Positions 56,553-63,990 of a stretch of DNA of 64,000 bases are shown here, piece after piece. The stretch comes from Flavobacterium sp. CYK-55 (GTDB lineage: Bacteria > Bacteroidota > Bacteroidia > Flavobacteriales > Flavobacteriaceae). Position numbers and translations under genes: made by a program. The DNA is taken from contig NZ_JAHCDK010000001.1 in the NCBI RefSeq assembly GCF_018413465.1, positions 248,001 to 312,000 on the forward strand. Reading direction: 5' to 3'. Every line of letters starts with the position of its first letter. Positions within the stretch are counted from its first letter, which is position 1. The notes under the pieces were generated by a model. That model was not told the origin of the DNA. It did no database searches and worked only from the letters and a program-made list of their open reading frames with translations.

Positions 56553-57356
56553 ATGTCAAAAGTAGATGTAAAAGAATTACTGGAAGCAGGTGTTCACTTC
56601 GGACACATGACCAGAAAATGGGATCCAAACATGGCCCCTTATATTTATATGGAGCGTAATGGTATCCACATTATCAATCTATATAAAACAGCTGCTAAAA
56701 TTGAAGAAGCTAACGAAGCTTTGAAAAAAATTGCAGCCTCAGGTAGAAAAATCTTATTCGTAGCTACCAAAAAACAAGCAAAAGACATCGTTGCCGAAAA
56801 AGCAAAAGCAGCCAACATGCCATACATCACTGAAAGATGGCCGGGCGGTATGCTTACTAACTTTGTTACCATTCGCAAAGCCGTGAAAAAAATGGCTGCG
56901 ATTGACAAAATGAAGAAAGATGGCACCTTTGCAACCCTTTCTAAAAAAGAGCGTTTGCAAGTAGATCGTCTTCGTGCTAAACTTGAGAAAAACTTAGGAT
57001 CAATCGCCGATATGTCAAGAATTCCGGCGGCTTTGTTCGTAGTAGATATAAAAGCTGAGCACATCGCAGTAAAAGAAGCACAAAAATTAAACATTCCAGT
57101 TTTCGCTATGGTGGATACGAACTCAGACCCGCGTGAGGTTGATTACGTAATCCCTGCCAACGACGATGCTTCTAAATCAATCGATAAAATCTTAAGCTTG
57201 GTAACTGCTGCTGTTATTGATGGTCTTTCAAACAGAACCTCTGATGCAGTTGTAGAAAACGACCAAGATGAAGAAGTTGCTGAAGTAACAGCGGCTGAAG
57301 TAGTAGCTGAAGTAGCTGCTCCTGCTGTTGAAGAAGCTCCAAAATCAGAAGAATAA
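56553..57356 (+). CDS. rpsB: 30S ribosomal protein S2
   Basis: This 267-residue protein matches S2: LLEAGVHFGHMTRKWDPNM, KILFVATKKQAKDIV, TERWPGGMLTNFVTIRKA and the GPR-equivalent VDTNSDPREVDYVIPANDD. The C-terminal 40 residues are an acidic Ala/Glu/Val-rich extension (EEVAEVTAAEVVAE) beyond the core. It is followed by a terminator-like hairpin and then tsf. Confidence 0.97.
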   Translation: MSKVDVKELLEAGVHFGHMTRKWDPNMAPYIYMERNGIHIINLYKTAAKIEEANEALKKIAASGRKILFVATKKQAKDIVAEKAKAANMPYITERWPGGMLTNFVTIRKAVKKMAAIDKMKKDGTFATLSKKERLQVDRLRAKLEKNLGSIADMSRIPAALFVVDIKAEHIAVKEAQKLNIPVFAMVDTNSDPREVDYVIPANDDASKSIDKILSLVTAAVIDGLSNRTSDAVVENDQDEEVAEVTAAEVVAEVAAPAVEEAPKSEE

Positions 57357-57370
57357 TCATTCTTAAATAC

Positions 57371-57440
57371 AAATTTCAAGTTCCGATCGACTCTTCTTGT
57401 TTTACAAATGATTCAGACGGAACTTGGAATTTATTTTTTT
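57371..57440 (+). terminator. Terminator/attenuator between rpsB and tsf
   Basis: Arm 57371-57385 (AAATTTCAAGTTCCG) pairs with 57418-57432 across 15 bp with a single G-T pair. The loop is 32 bases and the stem is followed by ATTTTTTT. It lies between two genes that are normally cotranscribed, so it is probably partial. Confidence 0.8.
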
Positions 57441-57466
57441 AATCAACTTAATTTCAAAAAAATATT

Positions 57467-58291
57467 ATGTCAACAATTACTGCTGCAGACGTAAATAAAT
57501 TGAGAACCGTTACCGGTGCTGGTATGATGGATTGTAAAAAAGCTTTGGTAGAAGCCGAAGGCGATTTTGACAAAGCCATTGAAATCCTTCGTAAAAAAGG
57601 ACAAAAAGTAGCTGCTAACCGTTCTGACAGAGAATCTACAGAAGGTGCTGCTATTGCTGCTGTAAACGCAAGCAAAACTGCTGGTGCTGTGATTACTTTG
57701 AACTGCGAAACTGATTTCGTAGGTAAAAACGAAGGATTCGTAAAACTGGCTACTGACTTAGCTGAATTGGCTTTGAACCACGCTACCAAAGATTCATTAT
57801 TGGCTGCTGATTACAACGGAATCACCGTAGCTGAGAAATTGATCGAGCAAACCGGAGTAATCGGAGAAAAAATCGAAATCGGTTCATTCGAAAGATTAGA
57901 AGGTGCATTTGTAGGTTCATACATCCACGCCGGAAACAAAATTGCTGTTTTAACTGCACTTTCTGCTAACGTAGCCGGTGCTGACGAAGCTGCTAAAAAC
58001 GTTTCTATGCAAGCTGCTGCTATGAACCCAATTGCTTTAGATGAGGCTGGCGTTGATGCTTCAATCATCGAGAAAGAAATTGAAATCGCTAAAGATCAAT
58101 TGCGCGCTGAAGGAAAACCAGAAGCTATGTTAGACAACATCGCCAAAGGTAAAATCCAACGTTTCTACAAAGACAACACTTTGGTAAACCAAGATTACAT
58201 CAAAGATGGTTCTATGAGCGTTGCTGGGTATATCAAAACGGTTGATTCAGGTTTGACTGTTACCGGATTCAAAAGAGTTGCTTTGGGTTAA
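57467..58291 (+). CDS. tsf: Elongation factor Ts
   Basis: This 274-residue nucleotide exchange factor for EF-Tu starts MSTITAADVNKLRTVTGAGM. It has the UBA-like N-terminus with MMDCKKALVEAEGDFDKAIE and the core contact CETDFVGKNEGF. The two dimerisation subdomains follow (GSYIHAGNKIAVLTALS; MQAAAMNPIALD). It is separated from rpsB by a terminator-like hairpin and ends before a strong terminator. Confidence 0.97.
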   Translation: MSTITAADVNKLRTVTGAGMMDCKKALVEAEGDFDKAIEILRKKGQKVAANRSDRESTEGAAIAAVNASKTAGAVITLNCETDFVGKNEGFVKLATDLAELALNHATKDSLLAADYNGITVAEKLIEQTGVIGEKIEIGSFERLEGAFVGSYIHAGNKIAVLTALSANVAGADEAAKNVSMQAAAMNPIALDEAGVDASIIEKEIEIAKDQLRAEGKPEAMLDNIAKGKIQRFYKDNTLVNQDYIKDGSMSVAGYIKTVDSGLTVTGFKRVALG

Positions 58292-58307
58292 TCTCAAACT
58301 TCCGCAT

Positions 58308-58343
58308 AAAAAAGGGCTGTTTCGTTTTGAGACAGCCTTTTTT
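58308..58343 (+). terminator. Terminator after tsf
   Basis: AAAAAAGGGCTGT and ACAGCCTTTTTT form the stem, with loop sequence around TTCGTTTTGAG, 17 bases after the stop. It ends the rplM-tsf ribosomal cluster. Confidence 0.9.
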
Positions 58344-58350
58344 GTTTTTT

Positions 58351-58422
58351 GGGCGTTCCGGCTTGCTGCGCGCCGTCGCGTTTTCGGCTGCACGCGGTGC
58401 TTGCCTCAACCGCTAACGCGGG
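58351..58422 (+). repeat. Dispersed GC-rich intergenic repeat, copy 2
   Basis: This GC-rich noncoding stretch from GGGCGTTCCGGCTTGCTG to CCTCAACCGCTAACGCGG lies directly after the tsf terminator. It shares its end pattern with the segments at 11328-11410 (inverted) and 61579-61665. Short open frames across it carry no family signal. Confidence 0.55.
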
Positions 58423-58476
58423 CTCGCGAATTGCCAGAGTATATCTCTTCAATTGAAAGATTCAACCAGCCACCCG

Positions 58477-59130
58477 CTAAAACAAATAACCGATTGAAAA
58501 CTGAAACACACTATTTCGGTCTATTTCATCAGAACCTTTGTCTTTTATATTGGCTGCCGTAATGCCCAAATTATATCGTGCCGAGCAGAAAAATTGTTGG
58601 TTGATTTTATAAGCAAGCCCCAGGTTTGCGCCAAATTCAACCGTGCGGCTTTCATTTTTTAAATCTATGGTTCCTTCGTCTATATATGGATTCGTAGGGT
58701 CAAACTTATCAACCCCGGTAACATCTACTTTGGCTTTGTGGCTCAACAAAAAACTCAACTGAGGGCCGGCTTCAAGACTCAAGTTTTTGATAGGGTAATA
58801 AACAAACATCACCGGAAGTGCCAAGTAATTGATGTTGCCTACCTTGCTGTATTTAGCCGCTCCTGTTCTTTCTTCATAATTGTATCCTTGATTTGAGAAC
58901 ATCAATTCAGGTTGCATCAAAAAATCTTTGCTCAGCGAAACCTGCATCATTCCCCCGATATGAAAACCCGCTTTATAGCTCAAATCGCCTTTAAGACGAA
59001 CGCCGCTTACCCTTAAGGATGAAATATTCAAACCGGCTTTAAGCCCAAAACGCGTTTTACGAACTGTTTTATCTTGCGCATGCACAAACAAACTAAAACA
59101 CAATAGGGCGCATAATGTAATTTTCTTCAT
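58477..59130 (-). CDS. PorT-like outer-membrane beta-barrel protein, copy A
   Basis: This 217-residue protein has a signal peptide (MKKITLCALLCFSLFVHAQ). Its barrel pattern starts TRFGLKAGLNISSL, contains QPELMFSNQGYNYE and GPQLSFLLSHKAKVD, and ends VFQFSIGYLF. It fits the small outer_membrane_beta-barrel (PorT/OmpW-like) family. It is a tandem paralogue of the next gene upstream (59235-59900). The signal peptides, the last ten residues and the 35 bases before the ATG are nearly the same, so the duplication included the promoter. Confidence 0.85.
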   Translation of the reverse strand: MKKITLCALLCFSLFVHAQDKTVRKTRFGLKAGLNISSLRVSGVRLKGDLSYKAGFHIGGMMQVSLSKDFLMQPELMFSNQGYNYEERTGAAKYSKVGNINYLALPVMFVYYPIKNLSLEAGPQLSFLLSHKAKVDVTGVDKFDPTNPYIDEGTIDLKNESRTVEFGANLGLAYKINQQFFCSARYNLGITAANIKDKGSDEIDRNSVFQFSIGYLF

Positions 59131-59234
59131 GGTATTTGGTTTTGGGTTAAATAAAGAAATACATGGAAAGTCTTATAATCAATTTTATAGTTTATTTGAT
59201 TTTTAAATCAGTTTTTAGCAAACTGTTCACGTTT

Positions 59235-59900
59235 TTAAAACAAATAACCTATTGAAAATTGAAAAACTTTATTTCTGACTTCGATATTTGGATTCGTTGA
59301 ATTAGGAACTCGTTCATTGAGCATCGTCAATCCAAAGTTATAACGCCCTGAGACCAATAATTTAGAGGTGATTTTATAGCTTAGACCGATGTTTAAACCC
59401 ATTTCAATACTTTTGGTTTCGTCTTTATTATCTACGGTTTCAGAACCACTGATCAAATTTCCGCTGACAGCATCCACAAAAGAATAATCAATTACTGATT
59501 TGCTGCTGAGTAAAAAACTGACTTGTGGGCCAAAATCTATGTTCAATTTTTTAACTGGTTCAACAGAAAACATCAAAGGAATGGCCAAATAATTAATGTT
59601 GGCCTTTTCGTTGATCTTTGCATTGAGGTTGGTTCCCGAGAATTTATAACCTTGGTTTGAGTATAGAATTTCCGGGCGAAAATAAAACTTGTTGGCCATA
59701 AGTTGAATGTCAAAAAACAGCCCTGCATGAAAACCCGTTTTGGGTGTTATCTCACCGGAAATATTTTCATTTTTTACCCCAACACTCGCCACGTTTAAAC
59801 CGCCTTTGATGCCGAAACGTGTTTTGGGAACCACTTTATCTTGCGCATGCACAAACAAACTAAAACACAATAGGGCGCATAATAATGTAAATTTTTTCAT
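59235..59900 (-). CDS. PorT-like outer-membrane beta-barrel protein, copy B
   Basis: This 221-residue paralogue of copy A has signal peptide MKKFTLLCALLCFSLFVHAQ and the barrel landmarks TRFGIKGGLNVASV, RPEILYSNQGYKFS, GPQVSFLLSSKSVID and SGRYNFGL, ending VFQFSIGYLF. The 104-base gap between the copies holds no gene. Extracellular loops differ most, as expected for barrels. Function unknown. Downstream of its start region is the REP/RAYT element. Confidence 0.85.
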   Translation of the reverse strand: MKKFTLLCALLCFSLFVHAQDKVVPKTRFGIKGGLNVASVGVKNENISGEITPKTGFHAGLFFDIQLMANKFYFRPEILYSNQGYKFSGTNLNAKINEKANINYLAIPLMFSVEPVKKLNIDFGPQVSFLLSSKSVIDYSFVDAVSGNLISGSETVDNKDETKSIEMGLNIGLSYKITSKLLVSGRYNFGLTMLNERVPNSTNPNIEVRNKVFQFSIGYLF

Positions 59901-59973
59901 GGTATTAGTCTTTGGGTTAAATATAGAAATACTCTTTAATAGGAACTAAAAACAGTAGGCAAAAAGGTTAACT

Positions 59974-60004
59974 CCCCGCTACCGCGCGAATCCCTTCGCG
60001 TGGT
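59974..60004 (-). repeat. REP-like palindromic element, left copy
   Basis: This 31-base element has CCCCGCT, then arm ACCGCGCGAA, loop TCCC and arm TTCGCGTGGT (10-bp stem, one G-T pair). It ends one base before the RAYT stop codon. The right copy (60621-60651) is its inverse with one mismatch. Confidence 0.85.
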
Positions 60005-60005
60005 A

Positions 60006-60572
60006 CTACAATTTAAAATACTGAAAAACACAAACACCATCTAGCATCCCCTTTTCACCAGCATAATCTGATGCACTGCTATATTTGTAATCTTCTGGTC
60101 TAAACACAATACCTTCTGCAACAGGATTGTTGTGTATATAATCTATTTTTTGTTGAATTACTGCACTACTCCATAATTCAATAGGCTTGTTGTCATGTCG
60201 CCAAAATTGGAAATTTGTTGTGTTTGAACTTTTGGCAGCTTCCTTTTTAAAAAAATCTAACATAAACACTTTTCTACTTTCTCTAGGGTTGTCTTGTATG
60301 GCTTTAATAATACTTCGGCTTGTAAATCTTTTAAAATCTCCTAATAAAAGCTCTGGTTTTTGATTTTCTATACTCCTGAAAATTAAATGTACATGATTTG
60401 TCATAATGCACCAAGCGTGAATTTCCATTCCCTTGTATTTCTGACAAAATTCTATGCTTTCTAAAACTAAATCCTTGTACTCATTTCTTGTAAAAACATC
60501 TAACCAGCCTACCACAGCAAAACTTATAAAATACAACCCTTCTGGATTGTGAAATTTATAATTTCTACTCAT
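60006..60572 (-). CDS. REP-associated tyrosine transposase (RAYT, Y1/HUH)
   Basis: This 188-residue protein belongs to the Y1_Tnp/IS200-like family. It has YFISFAVVGWLDVFTR at the start and the HUH metal motif in MTNHVHLIF. The helix QQKIDYIHNNPVAEG carries the probable catalytic Tyr, and YKYSSASDYAG follows. Such single-copy RAYTs act on REP hairpins rather than moving as ordinary insertion sequences. The gene is framed by inverted 31-base REP copies, one touching its stop codon and one 48 bases before its start, the expected substrate layout. It looks intact. Confidence 0.92.
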   Translation of the reverse strand: MSRNYKFHNPEGLYFISFAVVGWLDVFTRNEYKDLVLESIEFCQKYKGMEIHAWCIMTNHVHLIFRSIENQKPELLLGDFKRFTSRSIIKAIQDNPRESRKVFMLDFFKKEAAKSSNTTNFQFWRHDNKPIELWSSAVIQQKIDYIHNNPVAEGIVFRPEDYKYSSASDYAGEKGMLDGVCVFQYFKL

Positions 60573-60620
60573 AAATTGTTCTTTTTATTAAAATAGTAGA
60601 AACTATTATTGTTATCAATA

Positions 60621-60651
60621 ACCACGCGAAAGGATTCGCGCGGTAGCGGGG
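60621..60651 (+). repeat. REP-like palindromic element, right copy
   Basis: Arm ACCACGCGAA, loop AGGA, arm TTCGCGCGGT, then AGCGGGG. It is the inverse complement of the left copy at 59974-60004 except for one loop base, so the pair brackets the transposase gene head to tail in opposite orientation. Confidence 0.85.
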
Positions 60652-60959
60652 GGGAGATGCTCGCGCTATCGTAATCGAGAAATCTGCGCTATGGTATAGT
60701 TTAGAAAACATAAAAGAAAAAAACTATTCGCTTTTTTCATTGGGGTAAAACCCTAATTTTTGAGAGGATTTTCCCTAATTCAAAACTTGCCTCTTTCATA
60801 AAATATGTGCTGTAGATTTTCTGTACATTTTCTTAAAATTATAGTTCAGAACTGTTATTGGGTTTAAAACAATGCCGTTGATGTGTTCTATTTTTTTGTG
60901 GTAAAATCTCTTTTAAAAAAAAATTTTGCTGTGATTAAAAATGCCACAAAAACTAAAAC
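60652..60959. other. Non-coding stretch before the HTH gene
   Basis: About 300 bases of mostly AT-rich sequence after the right REP copy. A short GC-richer start (CTCGCGCTATCGTAATCGAG) has CTCG/CGAG ends. Otherwise I see no gene, no RNA and no clear consensus promoter; the promoter of the HTH gene must lie in the last 100 bases. Confidence 0.5.
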
Positions 60960-61496
60960 ATGATGAAAACAAACAATTCACTCAGAAGTTTATTGGGAAT
61001 TACCCAACAAGATATGTCTTTACTATTGCAAGTAAATCGAAGCCAATGGTCAATGTTTGAGCTGGGCAAACGCGATTTATCTTTACCGGCCAAAAAGCTT
61101 TTGGCAGAATTACTCACCCATATTCAGTTGGCTCCAACAAGCCATAAAGAACATTCAAATTGGGTAAATGATGCGCTGAAAAAAGAACTTGAACACAAAC
61201 TCAGTGAGAATCAATTTCACCAATTGTGCATCGCAAAAAAAATAGCTGCCGCTGAAAAAAAACACAAAACCCAACTCAGAACCTGGCAATTAAAAGAATT
61301 TATCGAGACGCAAAAACAAAAAAACAACAGCATTACAGCTCAAGGGTTAAAATCTATGGCTTTAAAAACAGAAACAGCTCAGCCAACCCAAAGTTTAATT
61401 TTATTAAAACGGCTTGAGTTCAAACAAGAACGCTTGGCCTCAGAACAGTTGCTGTTAGAGCAACAACTCAAAAAAATAATGCCCCATAAAGATTAG
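60960..61496 (+). CDS. HTH (XRE-like) domain protein with helical tail
   Basis: This 178-residue protein starts MMKTNNSLRSLLGITQQDMS; either of the two ATGs could be used. Residues about 6-50 look like an XRE helix-turn-helix (GITQQDMSLLLQVNRSQWSMF, cut; ELGKRDLSLPAKKLL). The rest is highly helical and charged (KKIAAAEKKHKTQLRTWQL; KQERLASEQLLLEQQLKKI), suggesting a coiled-coil oligomerisation tail. No toxin or antitoxin partner adjoins it. It is probably a DNA-binding regulator of unknown target. A perfect 12-bp terminator follows. Confidence 0.75.
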   Translation: MMKTNNSLRSLLGITQQDMSLLLQVNRSQWSMFELGKRDLSLPAKKLLAELLTHIQLAPTSHKEHSNWVNDALKKELEHKLSENQFHQLCIAKKIAAAEKKHKTQLRTWQLKEFIETQKQKNNSITAQGLKSMALKTETAQPTQSLILLKRLEFKQERLASEQLLLEQQLKKIMPHKD

Positions 61497-61531
61497 TTTT
61501 TGACCACATCCCTGTTCAAGAAAACAACATC

Positions 61532-61575
61532 AAACCCGATAGCGCAAATTGGCCATGCGTGCTATCGGGTTTTTT
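61532..61575 (+). terminator. Terminator after the HTH gene
   Basis: AAACCCGATAGC (61532-61543) and GCTATCGGGTTT (61561-61572) form a perfect 12-bp stem around a 17-base loop, followed by TTT. Confidence 0.9.
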
Positions 61576-61578
61576 GAT

Positions 61579-61665
61579 GGCACACGCCCGGCCTTACTTC
61601 ACCCAACGCCTGGCGCCGCGCTGTTCGCAGTACACGGTACTTTGCTTCCATCGCTTGTGCAATGG
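61579..61665 (+). repeat. Dispersed GC-rich intergenic repeat, copy 3
   Basis: Noncoding GC-rich segment with CGCCTGGCGCCGCGCTGTTC and a tail TTGCTTCCATCGCTTGTGC. The tail matches the ends of copies at 11328-11410 and 58351-58422. Its last bases include the TTG that serves as the -33 element of the next gene. Confidence 0.5.
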
Positions 61666-61688
61666 GTTTCCAAAAAAAACTATCTTTG
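61655..61688 (+). promoter_or_regulatory. Promoter of the YhhQ-like transporter gene
   Basis: TTG (61655-61657) and TATCTTTG (61681-61688) are 23 bases apart, at the long end of the known range. The -7 element lies inside an in-frame extension from an ATG at 61662, so the true start is the ATG at 61704. Confidence 0.65.
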
Positions 61689-61703
61689 AAAAAAGCAATC
61701 AGT

Positions 61704-62351
61704 ATGTTCCAATCCAAAAAAGACACGGTATATGTGGTACTCGCCGGCATTTTTATTACCAATGCCGTAGTAGCTGAACTCATTGGCGGAAAACTCATTC
61801 ACATAGGCAGCGCCGTGATGAGTTTGGGTATTTTGCCTTGGCCAATCGTATTCTTAACCACTGATCTCATCAATGAATACTTTGGGCAAAAAGGCGTGCG
61901 CAAACTCTCGCTCATTACCGCCGGGCTCATCGCTTACACTTTTGTTTTGCTGTATCTCGGGCTCAAAATCCCGGCCGTCAAAGGCGATGGTTTGGTTACC
62001 GATGAGCAATTCACCGCAGTCTTTGGGCAAAGCATGCTTATTATTGTGGGCAGCATCACCGCCTTTTTGGTTTCACAGCTTATTGACGTAACCATCTTTC
62101 ACTTTTTTAAAAACAAAACCGGCCATAAAATGATTTGGTTGCGCAGTACAGGCTCAACAGTGATTTCTCAGCTTTTCGATAGTTTCATTGTGTTGGGCAT
62201 TGCGTTTTGGTTGCCCGGAAAAATGGATAACCAAACTTTTATCCTATCAGCTTTTACCGGTTATAGCGTAAAACTGGGCATAGCCATATTGCTTACGCCT
62301 CTTATTTATGTAGGCCATTCACTCATAGAAAAATACATTCATGCAAAATAA
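61704..62351 (+). CDS. yhhQ: YhhQ-like queuosine precursor transporter
   Basis: This roughly 215-residue inner-membrane protein has six hydrophobic helices. Family landmarks are ITNAVVAELIGGKLI, LPWPIVFLTTDLINEYFGQKG (cut), SQLIDVTIFHFFK and RSTGSTVISQLFDSFIV. It should import queuine or preQ precursors for tRNA modification, consistent with queG elsewhere in the window. I chose ATG 61704 because the promoter's -7 element covers the codons before it. It overlaps the start of tag by 11 bases. Confidence 0.88.
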   Translation: MFQSKKDTVYVVLAGIFITNAVVAELIGGKLIHIGSAVMSLGILPWPIVFLTTDLINEYFGQKGVRKLSLITAGLIAYTFVLLYLGLKIPAVKGDGLVTDEQFTAVFGQSMLIIVGSITAFLVSQLIDVTIFHFFKNKTGHKMIWLRSTGSTVISQLFDSFIVLGIAFWLPGKMDNQTFILSAFTGYSVKLGIAILLTPLIYVGHSLIEKYIHAK

Positions 62352-62904
62352 AACACGTTGCGCTTGGTGCGAAAAAGACGATCTCTACCGAAATTACCAC
62401 GACCATGAATGGGGCAATCCGGTTCATGATGACCACAAAATGTTTGAGTTTTTAATTCTTGAAACTTTTCAAGCCGGTCTGAGTTGGTATACCATTTTGG
62501 CCAAGCGTGAAAATTTCAGAAAGGCTTTTGACCATTTTGACTTTGAAAAAGTAAGCCAATTTTCTGAAGATAAAATCCAAACCTTGATGCTCGATGCCGG
62601 CATTATCAGAAACCAGCTTAAAATTCGCGCAGCGGTCAGCAATGCGCAAGCGTATATTAAAGTGCGCGAAGAATTCGGGAGTTTTTGCACCTATATTTGG
62701 AACTTCATCGGCGGTAAACCCATCGATCATCAACCCAAAGCTTTAAAAGATATTCCCGCCTCGACACCGCTCTCTGATGCACTGAGTAAAGATTTAAAAA
62801 AACGCGGTTTTAAGTTTGTGGGCACCACCGTAGTTTATGCGCACATGCAAGCCACCGGCATGGTCAATGACCATATAGCCGATTGCTGGAAGCGAAATTC
62901 TTAA
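62341..62904 (+). CDS. tag: DNA-3-methyladenine glycosylase I
   Basis: Tag removes 3-methyladenine from DNA. The 187-residue protein has the zinc-binding residues in RCAWCEKDD near the start and the pair toward the end (YAHMQATGMVNDHIADCW). It also has YHDHEWGNPVHDDHKMFE and the helix-hairpin-helix-type core (LETFQAGLSWYTIL, LMLDAGIIRNQLKIRAA). Its first 11 bases overlap yhhQ and its last 4 overlap the convergent aat gene. Confidence 0.95.
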   Translation: MQNKTRCAWCEKDDLYRNYHDHEWGNPVHDDHKMFEFLILETFQAGLSWYTILAKRENFRKAFDHFDFEKVSQFSEDKIQTLMLDAGIIRNQLKIRAAVSNAQAYIKVREEFGSFCTYIWNFIGGKPIDHQPKALKDIPASTPLSDALSKDLKKRGFKFVGTTVVYAHMQATGMVNDHIADCWKRNS

Positions 62905-63539
62905 ACCGATTTTAGGATTTTTAAAAAGGTATCCCGCGAGATTTCAAAAGCACCTAATTGTTCTAAATAATCATTGTGCAATTGGCAATCAAGCAGTCGG
63001 TATTGATTTTCATTCAGGTATTTGACCAAACCCACAAAGGCAATTTTACTGGCGTTCGAAACTTTTGAAAACATGCTTTCGCCACAAAAAACATGGCCCA
63101 AATCAACGCCGTATAAACCGCCCACCAATTCGTTGTTTTGCCAAACCTCAACCGATTGCGCAAAACCTTGCTTGTGAAGTTGAATGTATGATGCAACAAT
63201 ATCATCGGTAATCCACGTGTCATCTTGACCGGCTCGTTTAATTTGCTGGCAATTTTTAATCACCGATTCAAAGTCTTGATTAAAGGTGATTTGAAATTTA
63301 TTTTGATTGAGTAAGTTTCGAATGCTTTTGGGCACTTTATACCACTGAGGAACCACGACCATTCGCTCAGGTGGAGACCACCACAAAATGGGCTCATCTT
63401 GCTGAAACCACGGAAAAATTCCGTTGCGATAAGCCAACAGCAAACGCTCGGTTGACAAATCGCCGCCAATAGCCAATAAGCCGTCATATGAAGCTTCTTC
63501 GGCTGGCGGAAAAAACAAATCCTGGGTCAAAAAAAACAT
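62901..63539 (-). CDS. aat: Leucyl/phenylalanyl-tRNA-protein transferase
   Basis: Aat transfers Leu or Phe from tRNA to N-terminal Arg or Lys of proteins, marking them for ClpAP/ClpS degradation. The 212-residue protein has GLLAIGGDLSTERLLLAYRN, GIFPWF, WWSPPERMV and the acceptor region GGLYGVDLGHVFCGESMFS, all typical. It is convergent with tag (4-base overlap). A terminator for the upstream DUF3127 gene separates it from that gene, so it must have its own start site close by. Confidence 0.95.
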   Translation of the reverse strand: MFFLTQDLFFPPAEEASYDGLLAIGGDLSTERLLLAYRNGIFPWFQQDEPILWWSPPERMVVVPQWYKVPKSIRNLLNQNKFQITFNQDFESVIKNCQQIKRAGQDDTWITDDIVASYIQLHKQGFAQSVEVWQNNELVGGLYGVDLGHVFCGESMFSKVSNASKIAFVGLVKYLNENQYRLLDCQLHNDYLEQLGAFEISRDTFLKILKSV

Positions 63540-63560
63540 GGCAGGTTATTATAGAGCGAA

Positions 63561-63597
63561 AATAAAAAATCCCAAAAGTTTCTGAAACATTTGGGAT
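63561..63597 (-). terminator. Terminator of the DUF3127 gene
   Basis: ATCCCAAA (63569-63576) pairs with TTTGGGAT (63590-63597), with an inner GTTTC/GAAAC stem. The minus strand continues TTTTTTATTTTC. Confidence 0.88.
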
Positions 63598-63618
63598 GGT
63601 GTTTTGTACGTTTTACGA

Positions 63619-63990
63619 TTAAAACGGTAAATCGTCGTGCTCTTCTTCGGTAAACGTCGGAGCCGGTTCAAAAGCCTGAGCCGCGGGCATTGGCGGAGCT
63701 TGTTGCGGCATTTCGGCTTGCAATCGTTCAATTCTCCAACCTTGAATTGAATTAAAATATTTGGTTTCACCTTGTGGATTCACCCATTCGCGACCGCGTA
63801 AATTGATTGATACTTTTACCGCATCGCCTGCTTTATAGCTGTTGAGCAAATCGCATTTGTCTTGCGTAAACTCAACCATAATGTGCTGCGGATATTGTTC
63901 TTCAGTAGTTACGACCAATTCTCTTTTTCTGAAACTGGCACTCACCTGCTGCTCTGCATTGATCACTCTGATTTTTCCTGAAACTTCCAT
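63619..63990 (-). CDS. DUF3127 OB-fold protein with SSB-like tail
   Basis: This 123-residue protein has an OB-fold-like DUF3127 domain (about 1-90: GKIRVINAEQQVSASFRKRE, YPQHIMVEFTQDKCDLL, LRGREWVNPQGETKYFN). A Pro/Ala/Gln-rich linker and the final residues EEEHDDLPF follow. The end copies the acidic C-terminal tip of single-stranded DNA-binding protein (DDDIPF), which docks repair and replication partners. This suggests a ssDNA- or RNA-binding protein with an SSB-type interaction tail. It ends in its own terminator; sequence upstream of 63990 is outside view. Confidence 0.88.
   Translation of the reverse strand: MEVSGKIRVINAEQQVSASFRKRELVVTTEEQYPQHIMVEFTQDKCDLLNSYKAGDAVKVSINLRGREWVNPQGETKYFNSIQGWRIERLQAEMPQQAPPMPAAQAFEPAPTFTEEEHDDLPF

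Noticed and set aside
58278..58562. Plus-strand open frame of 94 codons after tsf
   Set aside because: It crosses the tsf terminator and a dispersed repeat and reads into the antisense of the barrel gene; no protein signal.
59941..60660. REP/RAYT region as an ordinary insertion sequence with target-site duplication
   Set aside because: The inverted copies are themselves hairpins matching REP elements, the protein is HUH/Y1 type, and no flanking direct duplication was seen.
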